Source of the DNA: Edaphobacter sp. 4G125
GTDB lineage: Bacteria > Acidobacteriota > Terriglobia > Terriglobales > Acidobacteriaceae
DNA length: 64,000 bases
Direction: 5' to 3'
NCBI RefSeq assembly: GCF_014274685.1
Contig: NZ_CP060393.1
Span: 3,965,501-4,029,500, forward strand
Part shown: positions 17,870 through 26,569 of the stretch, one piece after another
How positions within the stretch are numbered: the stretch's first letter is position 1
Layout of the letters: every line of letters starts with the position of its first letter
The notes under the pieces: model-generated
Database searches by the model: none
The model's input: the letters and a program-made list of their open reading frames with translations, nothing else
Told to the model about the DNA's origin: nothing
Position numbers and translations under genes: made by a program

Positions 17870-19351
17870 ATGGGACTTTTTCTCACGCTACTGTACATTT
17901 TGACGGCTTATCTCGGCCCCGAAACCCTCTGGGGCCCGCTCTACGAATTTCATATCGAGATTATCTTGGCCGCTCTTGCCTTTGCGGCATCCGTTCCGGC
18001 CATTCAGCGCTCGAAGCTCTTCAGCATTCCCCAGAGTTATGCCCTGGTCGGCATGTGCATCGCCGTCTTCTGCTCTATGGTGATGACGGGATGGCTGGGC
18101 TCCATCCTGCCCGCAGTCCTCGGTTTTATTCCGAACGCATTTACGTTTTTCCTGGTGGTCGTGAACTGCAGGACGAAGAGACATCTTCAACTGCTTGTCC
18201 TGACCATGCTCATCTTCTGCGCCTTTCCAATCTACAAAGGCTACACCGCGCTGCACGCAGGAAATTTCTCGAGCCCATATCTTATGCCACAGGGAAGCGA
18301 CGAGGGCGGATTTTTCTATCGCCTGCGCGGCATGGCCTTCATCAATGACCCCAACGACTTTGCCCAGGTGATGGTCAGCCTCATTCCCTGCCTCTTCTTC
18401 CTTTGGAAGAAGAGAAGTCCGATGAACTTCCTCTTTGTGCTGCCGGCTGCCGCATTGCTGATCTTCGGCATGTACCTGACCCACTCGCGCGGCGGAATTA
18501 TTGCGTTCCTCGCAGTCCTTCTGTTCGCCTTCCGGCGTAAGATCGGGACGATTCCTTCCGCCGTCATGGCTGCGGGATTTTTTGCCCTGACCAGCGTGGT
18601 GAACTGGTCGGGTGGCCGCGATGTCTCCGTCGAAGCAGGCGCGGGACGAATGGAGGCCTGGGCCGTAGGACTGGATCTGATCAAAGCCCATCCCATCTTC
18701 GGCGTAGGATTTGGTCGATTTGGCGAATACTTCTTCATCACGGCCCATAACACGATCGTCGTTTGCGCTGCCGAACTTGGCATGTTCGGTCTCTTCTGGT
18801 GGGTGATGTTTGTCCTTCCCACCATTCGGGATGCGATGGTCTGCTCGCAAGGAAAAAAGTTGAAGCCTGTTGAAGAGGACAGCTTCTCCTATGATCGCGC
18901 CTATGGAGTGCAGCAAGGCTCTTCCGCACCATTGCGACGTGAGCCCGCAGAGTACGCTGCGCGAGAGATGTCCGCTCCCACTGCTCTCACAATCGAAGCC
19001 GACCTCCCTGGGAGATATTCCATACCGGCAGGAGTTCCGTTGCATCTTGCAACAGCAGATGAAGAAGACCCGAAGCTTCCCCCCGAAGAGGTCCGTCGCA
19101 TCTCGCACCTGATGCTAACCTCGATCGTTGGCTACTTCGTCGCGGGATGGTTCTTATCGCGCGCGTATATTATGACGCTCTTCATCTATGGCGGCATGGC
19201 CCAGGTGATCTACCGGATGGCGCTAGCACAGGACCTTGCGCCGCCGAGGATGAAACCTCTCAAAATCGTGCAATATGCCGCCATTGGCTCCGTTGGGCTG
19301 ATCTTTGTGGTTTACATCATGCTGCGACTGCAACACCTGACATCGCACTAG
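17870..19351 (+). CDS. O-antigen ligase/polymerase family membrane protein
   Basis: This 493-residue polytopic inner-membrane protein has a Wzy_C/O-antigen ligase domain. The large periplasmic loop shows GVGFGRFGEYFFITAHNTIVVCAAELG, with the conserved AHNT histidine that Wzy and WaaL proteins need, and a THSRGGIIAF segment precedes it. It should polymerise the repeat unit or attach the finished glycan to an acceptor outside the membrane. Exosortase loci often hold such a protein as the presumed O-glycosylation ligase. An unusual hydrophilic insert of roughly 80 residues (about residues 325-410) splits the last membrane segments. It converges with the MBOAT gene with a 4-base gap. Confidence 0.82.
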   Translation: MGLFLTLLYILTAYLGPETLWGPLYEFHIEIILAALAFAASVPAIQRSKLFSIPQSYALVGMCIAVFCSMVMTGWLGSILPAVLGFIPNAFTFFLVVVNCRTKRHLQLLVLTMLIFCAFPIYKGYTALHAGNFSSPYLMPQGSDEGGFFYRLRGMAFINDPNDFAQVMVSLIPCLFFLWKKRSPMNFLFVLPAAALLIFGMYLTHSRGGIIAFLAVLLFAFRRKIGTIPSAVMAAGFFALTSVVNWSGGRDVSVEAGAGRMEAWAVGLDLIKAHPIFGVGFGRFGEYFFITAHNTIVVCAAELGMFGLFWWVMFVLPTIRDAMVCSQGKKLKPVEEDSFSYDRAYGVQQGSSAPLRREPAEYAAREMSAPTALTIEADLPGRYSIPAGVPLHLATADEEDPKLPPEEVRRISHLMLTSIVGYFVAGWFLSRAYIMTLFIYGGMAQVIYRMALAQDLAPPRMKPLKIVQYAAIGSVGLIFVVYIMLRLQHLTSH

Positions 19352-19355
19352 CCGA

Positions 19356-20642
19356 TTACATCGGCCTGAAGGCTCCAAAGATAATCTTCAGGCCATGCAT
19401 GGAGTTGGTGACGAAGATCAGGCCAAGAGCAAAGTACGCAAGCGTGATCGCGTTGGCAATATGATAGATCGCGCGGTTTTCCCGGTACTTTGCGTAACGC
19501 GCCTTCCCGAGCCGTTTCTTGAGGAACAGCGTGTAGTAATGCACGACGACGACACCAACGGCGTGCCACAGGCCATAGATCACGAAGTTCCACCCTGCGC
19601 CATGCCAGATGCCCATCAGAACAAAAACAATCGCAATCGCAAGAGCGATGCAGTGCGGCGTAGAGGCTGGCCCAAAGCGACGGACGAGAGATTTCGACAA
19701 TGGCACGAAGACCATGTCGCGCATGTAATCGGTAAGGGTGATATGCCAATGCGCCCAGAACTCCTGCAAATTGCGCTTACTGAAGGGACGATCGAAGTTC
19801 TCATGCACGTGAATTCCGAGCAGGCCAGAGACGCCGATAGCGATATCGCAAAATCCCGAAAAATTCAGATACAGGTAAGCGCAGTATCCGGCAACGGCGA
19901 TGGGAAAATCGATCCAGAGATGTGGCAGGCCATCTGCAAGCAGACCATCGTAGGTCAGCTGGTTGGCGAGATTTCCGAGAAAGATATATTTCGTGAGCCC
20001 GATGAGAATACGCGCCCAGCTTCGGCCAATAGGAGTCAACGTGCGATCAGGAGCTTCCAGCGATTTATGAAATGCGCTGTAAGGGTTAATCGGGCCAATC
20101 GAAAGTGTCGGGACGAAAAATGCGAAAGATAGGTACTCCGCAAAACTGGGCAGAGGAACAATGCCATTGCGGATCTCGTGCACCATGTAGGTGAGCCGGA
20201 AGGCCATGTATGAGAGGCCCAGAAAGAAATCGGCAAAGACCTTGTTCGAAAATGGAGCGGGTACAAAACCCTGGGTCCACTGACGCGGGACGTATTTGAC
20301 CAGGATAAGAATTAGGATCGGAAAAAACAGGGGCAGCCATGATCCCAGCTTCTTTTCAAGAAGAAGGTACTGCACCGCAACCAGCGCGACGTAAACCACA
20401 AACATCGCAGTGGAGAAGATGAAATACTCCTTGACGTCGTGAAGCCGCACGCCATACGTCCCGCGCGAGATACACACGCCAAGAGCGAAGATGAGGTTGA
20501 CGATGGCGAATAGAGCCATGCGCATTTTGCCGGAAGTGCAGCGCAAAACCACCCATGCTGCTAAAGGAAAGAGCAGAAAAGGAACTGCCAGCGTTACAAG
20601 CATCAGCGAGTTCGAGAAAAAGTGAGTCAGGCCGGGCGGCAT
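19356..20642 (-). CDS. MBOAT family O-acyltransferase (DltB/AlgI-like)
   Basis: This 428-residue multi-pass membrane enzyme moves an acyl group from a cytosolic carrier to an acceptor across the membrane. The catalytic histidine of the MBOAT core is in LMGIWHGAGWNFVIYG (His347). The family segments GFCDIAIGVSGLLGI and FDRPFSKRNLQEFWAHWHITL are intact. It is the last gene of a five-gene operon with a 44-residue membrane peptide, an SGNH protein, an acyl carrier protein and an FkbH-like protein. The presence of a dedicated carrier protein makes it more like DltB than like acetyl-transferring AlgI. The acceptor is probably the exopolysaccharide made by surrounding genes. Confidence 0.9.
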   Translation of the reverse strand: MPPGLTHFFSNSLMLVTLAVPFLLFPLAAWVVLRCTSGKMRMALFAIVNLIFALGVCISRGTYGVRLHDVKEYFIFSTAMFVVYVALVAVQYLLLEKKLGSWLPLFFPILILILVKYVPRQWTQGFVPAPFSNKVFADFFLGLSYMAFRLTYMVHEIRNGIVPLPSFAEYLSFAFFVPTLSIGPINPYSAFHKSLEAPDRTLTPIGRSWARILIGLTKYIFLGNLANQLTYDGLLADGLPHLWIDFPIAVAGYCAYLYLNFSGFCDIAIGVSGLLGIHVHENFDRPFSKRNLQEFWAHWHITLTDYMRDMVFVPLSKSLVRRFGPASTPHCIALAIAIVFVLMGIWHGAGWNFVIYGLWHAVGVVVVHYYTLFLKKRLGKARYAKYRENRAIYHIANAITLAYFALGLIFVTNSMHGLKIIFGAFRPM

Positions 20643-20660
20643 TGCGAAACGGTTCCTCCG

Positions 20661-20795
20661 TTAAAACGCCTGATAGACGAGATTGACCGACAGCGAGTCG
20701 GGAGTGACAAAAAGCATCAACGTAATTGCCGCGATGCACAAAACGAAGAGAATGCCCAGCAGCGTCGGGTTCGGTTTAGTGGATGGAGCCGCCAT
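20661..20795 (-). CDS. DltX-like membrane microprotein, 44 aa
   Basis: The ATG at 20795 follows a strong ggaggt ribosome binding site, which lies inside the end of the SGNH gene (20-base overlap). The peptide has a short polar N-terminus, one membrane helix (about residues 11-30) and a periplasm-facing tail ending LVYQAF. A tyrosine three residues before a terminal phenylalanine is also how DltX microproteins of Gram-positive D-alanylation operons end, and there that tyrosine has been proposed to carry the acyl group between DltB and DltD. Its position between the MBOAT and SGNH genes supports the same job here. The resemblance is from memory and very short. Confidence 0.7.
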   Translation of the reverse strand: MAAPSTKPNPTLLGILFVLCIAAITLMLFVTPDSLSVNLVYQAF

Positions 20796-21852
20796 GGACC
20801 TCCTTTGTATAAAGATCAAGCACGGCAGGCGTAATGGCCCGGGTAAACATCTCTTTGCCGTTGTCGTTGAAGTGCTGATCATAGTAGTAGTTCTTTACTT
20901 CGGCAGGAGGCGTATTGCGGAAGAGCGTTGCGGAGGGAATTCCAATGACAGGCGCCGAAGGAAGACCAACGACCTGGGGCCAGTACATCCGCTCGGGCAC
21001 ACGATCCATTCCTCTCTCGGTATCTTCCGGGATATGAATCATGACGAAAGGGACGTTGTACTCCGTCGCCAGTTTGCCGATCTGTTGCGCCCAGTATCGG
21101 TGATACGGTCCGAGCGGAAGGCCCGCAAAATCGAAGTTCTTGTCCTCCGGGCCATGCGAGAACATGCTGTCTACAGGAATCGTTGGTGGGGTTCGGGGTT
21201 CATCGACAAAGGGGCCGCCAAAATACCCTACGGAGCCATACTCTGACTGGGAACCAAGGTTAGCAACGAGCTGCTGATTTTGGATCTTTCGGTTCGGACG
21301 CAGGTAGTTGACCAATTGCCGAGGCGCGCCCAGGACCTGCGCACCGTAGATCGCCATACGATCGCGGAAGGAAAGGTCGGCCGTGGACGTGGGGAACTCT
21401 CCCCAACGCATCCAGCGATACGCCTGGATATGCGGAGAGTCGCCAATCAGGGCCAGGGTCGGCATATCCATGATGACCATCCCTGCTTTTCGGTGCTCCA
21501 GAAAATCGCGCATCAACATGTACTGCATATCGAGCCCCTGCCACTTGAGCGACAGATGACTGATCCTCGCCGGCCTTCCGAGCTTTTCGCTCAGCTGCTG
21601 CTGCAAGTAAGGGATATCGATTCCGCGCACCATCAGCGAGCTGCCAACGAATAGGATGTCGACCGGCTCCTTCTCTTCGAAGATCTGATGCTCATCGGCA
21701 GGCCCCATGCCAGTCTCTACTCGAATGCCACTATAGACGCGGTCGCGGGGAGGTAATCCTGCAACCGACATCAGCTCCGGCAACGTAAGCAGAATGGCTA
21801 TGACAAGAATTAGAACCGCCGCATGGCGGTTCGACCAGATCGCGGGGAACAT
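20776..21852 (-). CDS. Membrane-anchored SGNH-fold protein (DltD-like)
   Basis: This 358-residue protein has an N-terminal membrane anchor (about residues 10-27) and a large periplasmic domain. The nucleophile motif is LFVGSSLMVRG (Ser71), and the C-terminal DQHFNDNG gives the Asp325/His327 pair, so the triad looks complete. In acylation systems such a protein takes the acyl group delivered by the MBOAT and passes it to the polymer. The start at ATG 21852 overlaps the carrier-protein stop by 1 base (TAATG). A longer open frame into the carrier gene reads nonsense. Sequence similarity to DltD proper is weak; the assignment rests on fold motifs and context. Confidence 0.75.
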   Translation of the reverse strand: MFPAIWSNRHAAVLILVIAILLTLPELMSVAGLPPRDRVYSGIRVETGMGPADEHQIFEEKEPVDILFVGSSLMVRGIDIPYLQQQLSEKLGRPARISHLSLKWQGLDMQYMLMRDFLEHRKAGMVIMDMPTLALIGDSPHIQAYRWMRWGEFPTSTADLSFRDRMAIYGAQVLGAPRQLVNYLRPNRKIQNQQLVANLGSQSEYGSVGYFGGPFVDEPRTPPTIPVDSMFSHGPEDKNFDFAGLPLGPYHRYWAQQIGKLATEYNVPFVMIHIPEDTERGMDRVPERMYWPQVVGLPSAPVIGIPSATLFRNTPPAEVKNYYYDQHFNDNGKEMFTRAITPAVLDLYTKEVHGGSIH

Positions 21853-22106
21853 TAGGCCTTCGCGCCTTCGTTCATACGACGCTGAATCAGGTCCGCAAAC
21901 TCTCCGAGGTTCTTCGTTGCTTCCACCTCGCCTACGCGGAACCGCACGTTGAAGGCCTTTTCCACACCAAGCACAAGAGAGATCTGCAGCAGCGAGTCCC
22001 ACTCTTCCACATCTTTCGCGCTGAGTTCAGGCGCTACCTTCACATCGTCTAGAAACACGTCGTCGAAGACAGTCTGCATTTTGGCAAGGATTTCAGTTTG
22101 TGTCAT
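21852..22106 (-). CDS. Acyl carrier protein
   Basis: This 84-residue acidic four-helix carrier has the phosphopantetheine attachment site in EEWDSLLQISLVLGVEKAF (Ser38). It should present an acyl thioester to the MBOAT next door. It starts at ATG 22106, 14 bases inside the end of the FkbH-like gene, and ends in a 1-base overlap with the SGNH gene, so all three are coupled. It does not look like the housekeeping AcpP (DSLDTVEL motif absent) and no fatty-acid genes are near, pointing to a dedicated role in this operon. Confidence 0.92.
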   Translation of the reverse strand: MTQTEILAKMQTVFDDVFLDDVKVAPELSAKDVEEWDSLLQISLVLGVEKAFNVRFRVGEVEATKNLGEFADLIQRRMNEGAKA

Positions 22107-24012
22107 AAGCTCTCCGGTCCATCTGTATATGTGTCTTGTGAGGCGTAAAGTTTTCGATCGATAGCTGATAAGTTGTGCGCTCTGTCGACTCTTCAACCAA
22201 TTCGAATCCCATTCGCGGAAAGAGATCGCGAACCATGCCGTTCTTCTCGGTAGGAAGATAATTCCCGAGCACTGTCGTGCAACTGCGCTTTCCGGCAAGG
22301 CGAACGATCTCGTTGACGACCTCGTCTTCCATCTGTCGCTTCAGCACGCGGCAGCTCATCAGCCATGTATCGACTACAGCGGTCGCGCCTTCCACTTTAA
22401 CGATCACTACCGAAATCAGGCCGTTATCGCCAAACTTATCTGCGAGCCGCACGCTGAAGGCGTAATGGTCTGAATCCGTGAGCAACGCCTCCACTTCCGC
22501 TTCCGTGCGGCGACGAGTCGTTACGTTGAACTGATTGCTCTTATTGATCAGCTGCGAGATACGCGGGACATCCACCTCGGTAAACTCGCTGATGACGCTG
22601 TGCATCTCCAGTGATGCCAGATAGGAATCCATATCGGTCTCTGAAGCATTCATCGCCTGAGCACGTGCCGCCTGCTGCTGGTACTGCTCGCCGCGCTTCA
22701 GATCATCCGTAGTGATCGAACGCGGTTCAAAGAAGCGGCAGTCCAGAAGCTGCGATGCGTACTCCGATGGATCGGGACCAAGCCAGATGGTTTCAATCTC
22801 CGGGACAAACTGCTTTACGATTTCGATTTCGGCAGGATTGTCGTCGACAAAAACAATAGAGTCGAGACCAAGGTTGAGTTCCTGCGCAATTCTGCGCAGA
22901 TTCTCGGATTTCGGCTCCCAATTCGCCTGGAAAGATGCAATATCCTTCAGGCGCAATACCATCTCAGGATGCTTCTCGAACGGTTCTGCGGCGTTCTTGT
23001 AATCGTTCTTGCTACACACCGCCAACACAACACCGCGTTGAGCCAGAGAAGCAATCGCCAACTGAAACTGACGAAAAGCCTCGCCTCGCGCATGGGTTCC
23101 GCCGATCTCGATGCCTGCCATACCGTCATCCCCGATCACGCCACCCCAAAGCGTATTATCGAGATCGAGCGCGAGTACCTTCTTCGAAGGCCGGTGCAAA
23201 GAAGCGGCGATCGCAGCGACCTCTTGCGCGATGTCTACCGCAAAATCAGAAGAGTATAGTTGCTTCGTCTCAAACCATGCGCGAGGATCATGGCAAGTCG
23301 CTGCTCCACGACGAGTGGCAAGAAACTCTGCGTCGCAGACATGCACGTAAGAAGGAGCGTTGAGCCCAAGCTCCATATTGACCAACTTGCGGAAGTTCCA
23401 GTTTGAGCCGAGAGTGCGAACACGAAATGATCCTGGGTCGAATTCAGCCGCAGGAAGAAAATTGGCAACAATCACTTCAGCCCCGGAACGCTCGTGGGCG
23501 ATGCGGCAAAGGTTCAAAAGCTCTTCCGCCATCTTTGTAGCCGCCACCTTCTGCAACTCGGGCCCATCGGTCAACGCTCCCTGGTAAACGCAGCGCTGGT
23601 TCGATGGAATCAGGAAGATGACCTCTGGCTTGAAGATGTACAGCTCGCTCTCCGGATCAAAAATCTCGGCAATGTAGTTGTCGTAATCGCCCTTCCAGAT
23701 CTCCGTCTCCCACCATCCCGTGGCGGAGCGCGCACCAATCTTTTGCTGCACCAGCTCATGCAGTGGATAAAGATTGGAGCCGCCGATCATTGCCAGGCGA
23801 ATCGTCTTATCTATCCCACCAGAGATGCCGGCCTTGAGCGCCTTCTTGCGTAGATTCGCCAGCGCAAGCACCTCGGAAAAATCTGACGCGGCCTGTGTAG
23901 CAGCCCGAAGCGCGGGCCAGATCTCTTCCGACCGCTGTGCGAAAAGTTCACGCACATCTTCGAGGCCAGCCTTCTGCTTCAATGGCGCAGCTACTGCTTC
24001 GCTACTCATCAT
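22093..24012 (-). CDS. FkbH-like HAD-IIIC family protein (acyl carrier loading enzyme)
   Basis: This 639-residue three-part protein has an SGNH-like N-terminal region with RLAMIGGSNLYPL, the HAD core with the nucleophile motif LDLDNTLWGG (Asp283) and FVDDNPAEIEIVKQ, and a C-terminal GNAT-like region ending in GFELVEES. FkbH proteins in polyketide pathways take 1,3-bisphosphoglycerate, dephosphorylate it and load a glyceryl group onto a carrier protein. Its partner carrier is encoded directly downstream in a 14-base overlap. It is the first gene of the five-gene acyl-transfer operon; aaggagct lies ahead of the start. A second ATG three bases on is equally possible. Confidence 0.9.
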   Translation of the reverse strand: MMSSEAVAAPLKQKAGLEDVRELFAQRSEEIWPALRAATQAASDFSEVLALANLRKKALKAGISGGIDKTIRLAMIGGSNLYPLHELVQQKIGARSATGWWETEIWKGDYDNYIAEIFDPESELYIFKPEVIFLIPSNQRCVYQGALTDGPELQKVAATKMAEELLNLCRIAHERSGAEVIVANFLPAAEFDPGSFRVRTLGSNWNFRKLVNMELGLNAPSYVHVCDAEFLATRRGAATCHDPRAWFETKQLYSSDFAVDIAQEVAAIAASLHRPSKKVLALDLDNTLWGGVIGDDGMAGIEIGGTHARGEAFRQFQLAIASLAQRGVVLAVCSKNDYKNAAEPFEKHPEMVLRLKDIASFQANWEPKSENLRRIAQELNLGLDSIVFVDDNPAEIEIVKQFVPEIETIWLGPDPSEYASQLLDCRFFEPRSITTDDLKRGEQYQQQAARAQAMNASETDMDSYLASLEMHSVISEFTEVDVPRISQLINKSNQFNVTTRRRTEAEVEALLTDSDHYAFSVRLADKFGDNGLISVVIVKVEGATAVVDTWLMSCRVLKRQMEDEVVNEIVRLAGKRSCTTVLGNYLPTEKNGMVRDLFPRMGFELVEESTERTTYQLSIENFTPHKTHIQMDRRAYDTN

Positions 24013-24210
24013 TCAGACCAGCTCCTTCCGTAGGATTCGCGATCCTGCAAACCAATCAAGGGGGGTCGCCAAAGAAGACCATACCTTGTGAGCGGATAAA
24101 TGCGGGGAGGAATACCAGAATATCGCCTGTGGACGCGTGTATGACCTTGTATCATGTAAATTCAACAACGATTTTTCCTGATCAGAGTTGGATTGAGTGC
24201 AGCACCGCGC

Positions 24211-25281
24211 ATGAAGATTGTTCACGTTGTCTATAGCCTCGAGATGGGCGGGGCCGAGGTCCTCGTTGCCCAGCTCTGCCATCTGCAGAGGGAGCACGGG
24301 CACGATGTCTCCGTCATCGCATACAGCAATCTCGGGACTCTTGGAGAAAAGCTGCTCCGCGAAGGCATCCCTGTACTTGTCCTGGGTGAGGCTCCTCTGC
24401 CGCGAACGCTCCTCCGATTCCTGAAGGAATTTCGGCGCATGCGCCCCGATGTTGTGCATTGCCACAATCCGGCCCCTACGCTTCAGGCCGCGATTCCTGC
24501 CAAGCTGGCGGGAACACGTTCTGTTATTGCAACTCGCCACAGTCTCGTGGCTCCGCCTTACAATCGTGGCGAGGAAATTGCGTTCAACTTCGCCGCGCGC
24601 TTCTGCGACTGGATCGTTGGAATCTGCGATGCCACCTGCGAGAACCTGCGGCGCACGCCTGGAGCCCACCGCAACCGCATCGTTCGCATCTACAACGGAG
24701 TCGATCCTCTCGTTCCTCCCCCAGCAAACACGCCAGCGCAGCGACCAGGAACCACGCTGTTGTTTGTGGGTCGGCTTGCTCCAATCAAGAATCTCTCCCA
24801 GCTCATCCAGGCCACCGCCAATGCTATTGGGCACGTCCCCGATCTTCACCTGTGGATCGTTGGCGATGGTTCGGAACGCCCTGCCCTGGAGGCTCAGGTT
24901 CAAACACTTGGGATCGAGGACCACGTCACCTTCTGGGGAGAGCGCCTCGATGTGGCTGGGTTCTTCTGCGCAGCCGACATTTTTGGCATGTCCTCCACTT
25001 CGGAGGGCCTTCCTATGTCTCTGCTGCAAGCGATGTCTGTCGGGCTGCCAGCTATCGTTACCAATGTTGGAGGCATGGCGGAAGTTGTCCGCAACGCTCA
25101 TGCCGGGCTGACAGCTCCCGTGGGAGATGCCGACCAGATGACGAAGGCGATCGTTCAGCTCACATCGGATCCAGCCCAGAGAGAGCTTTTCCGCAACAAT
25201 GCGAGAACCGCTTATCGCGAACATTTCACTCTCGAGCACATGAACGCGTCCTACATAGATCTTTACCAGCGCCGATCTTGA
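24211..25281 (+). CDS. Glycosyltransferase family 4
   Basis: This 356-residue GT-B enzyme begins MKIVHVVYSLEMGGAEVLVAQL, the usual start of this branch, which favours ATG 24211 over an in-frame TTG at 24193. The donor domain has LLFVGRLAPIKNLSQLI, the late acidic motif in SSTSEGLPMSLLQAMSVGLP, and IVTNVGGMAEVV. It probably adds one sugar to the exopolysaccharide repeat on the cytoplasmic face. It stands alone on the plus strand, divergent from the FkbH operon (about 200 bases between starts) and convergent with the next operon. No terminator is obvious behind it. Confidence 0.88.
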   Translation: MKIVHVVYSLEMGGAEVLVAQLCHLQREHGHDVSVIAYSNLGTLGEKLLREGIPVLVLGEAPLPRTLLRFLKEFRRMRPDVVHCHNPAPTLQAAIPAKLAGTRSVIATRHSLVAPPYNRGEEIAFNFAARFCDWIVGICDATCENLRRTPGAHRNRIVRIYNGVDPLVPPPANTPAQRPGTTLLFVGRLAPIKNLSQLIQATANAIGHVPDLHLWIVGDGSERPALEAQVQTLGIEDHVTFWGERLDVAGFFCAADIFGMSSTSEGLPMSLLQAMSVGLPAIVTNVGGMAEVVRNAHAGLTAPVGDADQMTKAIVQLTSDPAQRELFRNNARTAYREHFTLEHMNASYIDLYQRRS

Positions 25282-25384
25282 ACTGAACCCAGTCATCGTA
25301 AATAAGCTCTAAACCTTACCTCTAAAAACAAAAAACTTATGGATTTGCGATTCCAGAAATCCTACCGGAACATATCTGTTCTGG

Positions 25385-26569
25385 TTATGCGTTCCCCGAC
25401 CCTGTCTCCAGCGAAATCGTGCCTTGAGGAGCTCTCTCGCCGGGAGACCATATCTTCCATAAAGGTCCGCGGGTAAATAAAAACTTGTAAAAACCTGCAA
25501 CCGCCGCAACATTAAGAACCAGTAACGCACTGGCAGCTGAGGCAAGGCGATGAATCATCGGAATCCTGGTCCGCAATGCAAGTGCAGCCATCAACCACCC
25601 CATCCACTGCACCAACGCAACAATCTGCCAGGCGAACGAATGGGATGCCAGCCAGGTTGAGCTCAACAACATCGCCAGGAAAAAATACGGAACGATCAGC
25701 CGCATCAGCTTGTGTGAAACCAACTGAAAGAGCGCACGGTTGCGCAGGCTGAGAGTCCAGGGTGCCAAGGCAAACAGCTGATAGTTTCCGGCCAGCGTCC
25801 GCACCTTACGCTGGAACTCATTCGCAACCTTGCTCGGCCAGGCATCGACTACGATAGCCGAGCGATCAAGTACGCTGCGATAGCCCTGGCGCACAATCGA
25901 CAACGGCTGGAACATATCGTCGAGGATAATGCCGGCGGGAAATGGCTGAACCAGCTTCCGTCGCGCTGCGTAAAAGCCACCGTAGACGCCAACTGGAGAA
26001 TCCCAGGCGGCCTCGCAATTCCGGATCCACTGTTCATATCGCCAGTACACACCGCTTACCGCCGAAGCCGCGGCATCCTGCCCTTCCGTACTCAGAACCA
26101 GCTCTCCGGCAACACAACCTACTGAAGGATCCGAGAAGTTACTCAGCAGCTTTGACAGGGCTCCAGGCGCCACCTTCGGACGAATATCAATAAATAGCAA
26201 AATCTCGCCGGTCGATGCAGCAATGCCGTGATTGAGCGCCGCAGCTTTCCCAACTTGTTCAGTCAGGATGATCGCACGCAGACGAGGAATCCTCATCTGG
26301 TTCAGAATCTCCGCGGTGCCATCGTTCGAACCATCGGAGATCACGATGATCTCGCGCACCCGCTCCGGCTCCATTGAAGCGAGGTGTTCCACCTGCTCCT
26401 TAATGCGAAGGGCTCCGTTATGTACGGCCATGACGATACTGACTGGCGCCCCGAACTCACCTCGTCTCCACCGCCAAGGGAAAAACCGCGCCAGCAAATA
26501 CATGATGATGGGGTACCCGATATAGGTGTACAGGATCACTGCTAGAGAGATCCAGAAGAGCGCCTTCAT
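25385..26569 (-). CDS. Membrane glycosyltransferase family 2
   Basis: This 394-residue processive-type GT-A protein has one N-terminal helix, a cytosolic catalytic domain and three or so C-terminal helices. Motifs are SIVMAVHNGALRIKEQ, ISDGSNDGTAEIL, LLFIDIRPKVAPGAL and an EXXR-like region; the QxxRW motif of cellulose synthases is altered to FQRKVRTLAGNYQLF. It probably extends the exopolysaccharide backbone. It is the last gene of the leftward XrtA-type operon and overlaps the sugar transferase stop by 4 bases. Confidence 0.85.
   Translation of the reverse strand: MKALFWISLAVILYTYIGYPIIMYLLARFFPWRWRRGEFGAPVSIVMAVHNGALRIKEQVEHLASMEPERVREIIVISDGSNDGTAEILNQMRIPRLRAIILTEQVGKAAALNHGIAASTGEILLFIDIRPKVAPGALSKLLSNFSDPSVGCVAGELVLSTEGQDAAASAVSGVYWRYEQWIRNCEAAWDSPVGVYGGFYAARRKLVQPFPAGIILDDMFQPLSIVRQGYRSVLDRSAIVVDAWPSKVANEFQRKVRTLAGNYQLFALAPWTLSLRNRALFQLVSHKLMRLIVPYFFLAMLLSSTWLASHSFAWQIVALVQWMGWLMAALALRTRIPMIHRLASAASALLVLNVAAVAGFYKFLFTRGPLWKIWSPGERAPQGTISLETGSGNA

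Noticed and set aside
17888..19108. Long minus-strand open frame (about 406 codons) opposite the O-antigen ligase gene
   Set aside because: Charged, His/Gln-rich composition with no domain; the plus strand encodes a clear membrane protein over the same bases.
22107..22298. N-terminal extension of the acyl carrier protein frame
   Set aside because: It lies inside the FkbH-like gene and reads as unstructured Arg-rich sequence; the carrier begins naturally at ATG 22106.
24013..25296. Long minus-strand open frame (about 427 codons) opposite the GT4 gene
   Set aside because: Arg-rich composition without motifs; the plus strand has all glycosyltransferase family 4 signatures.
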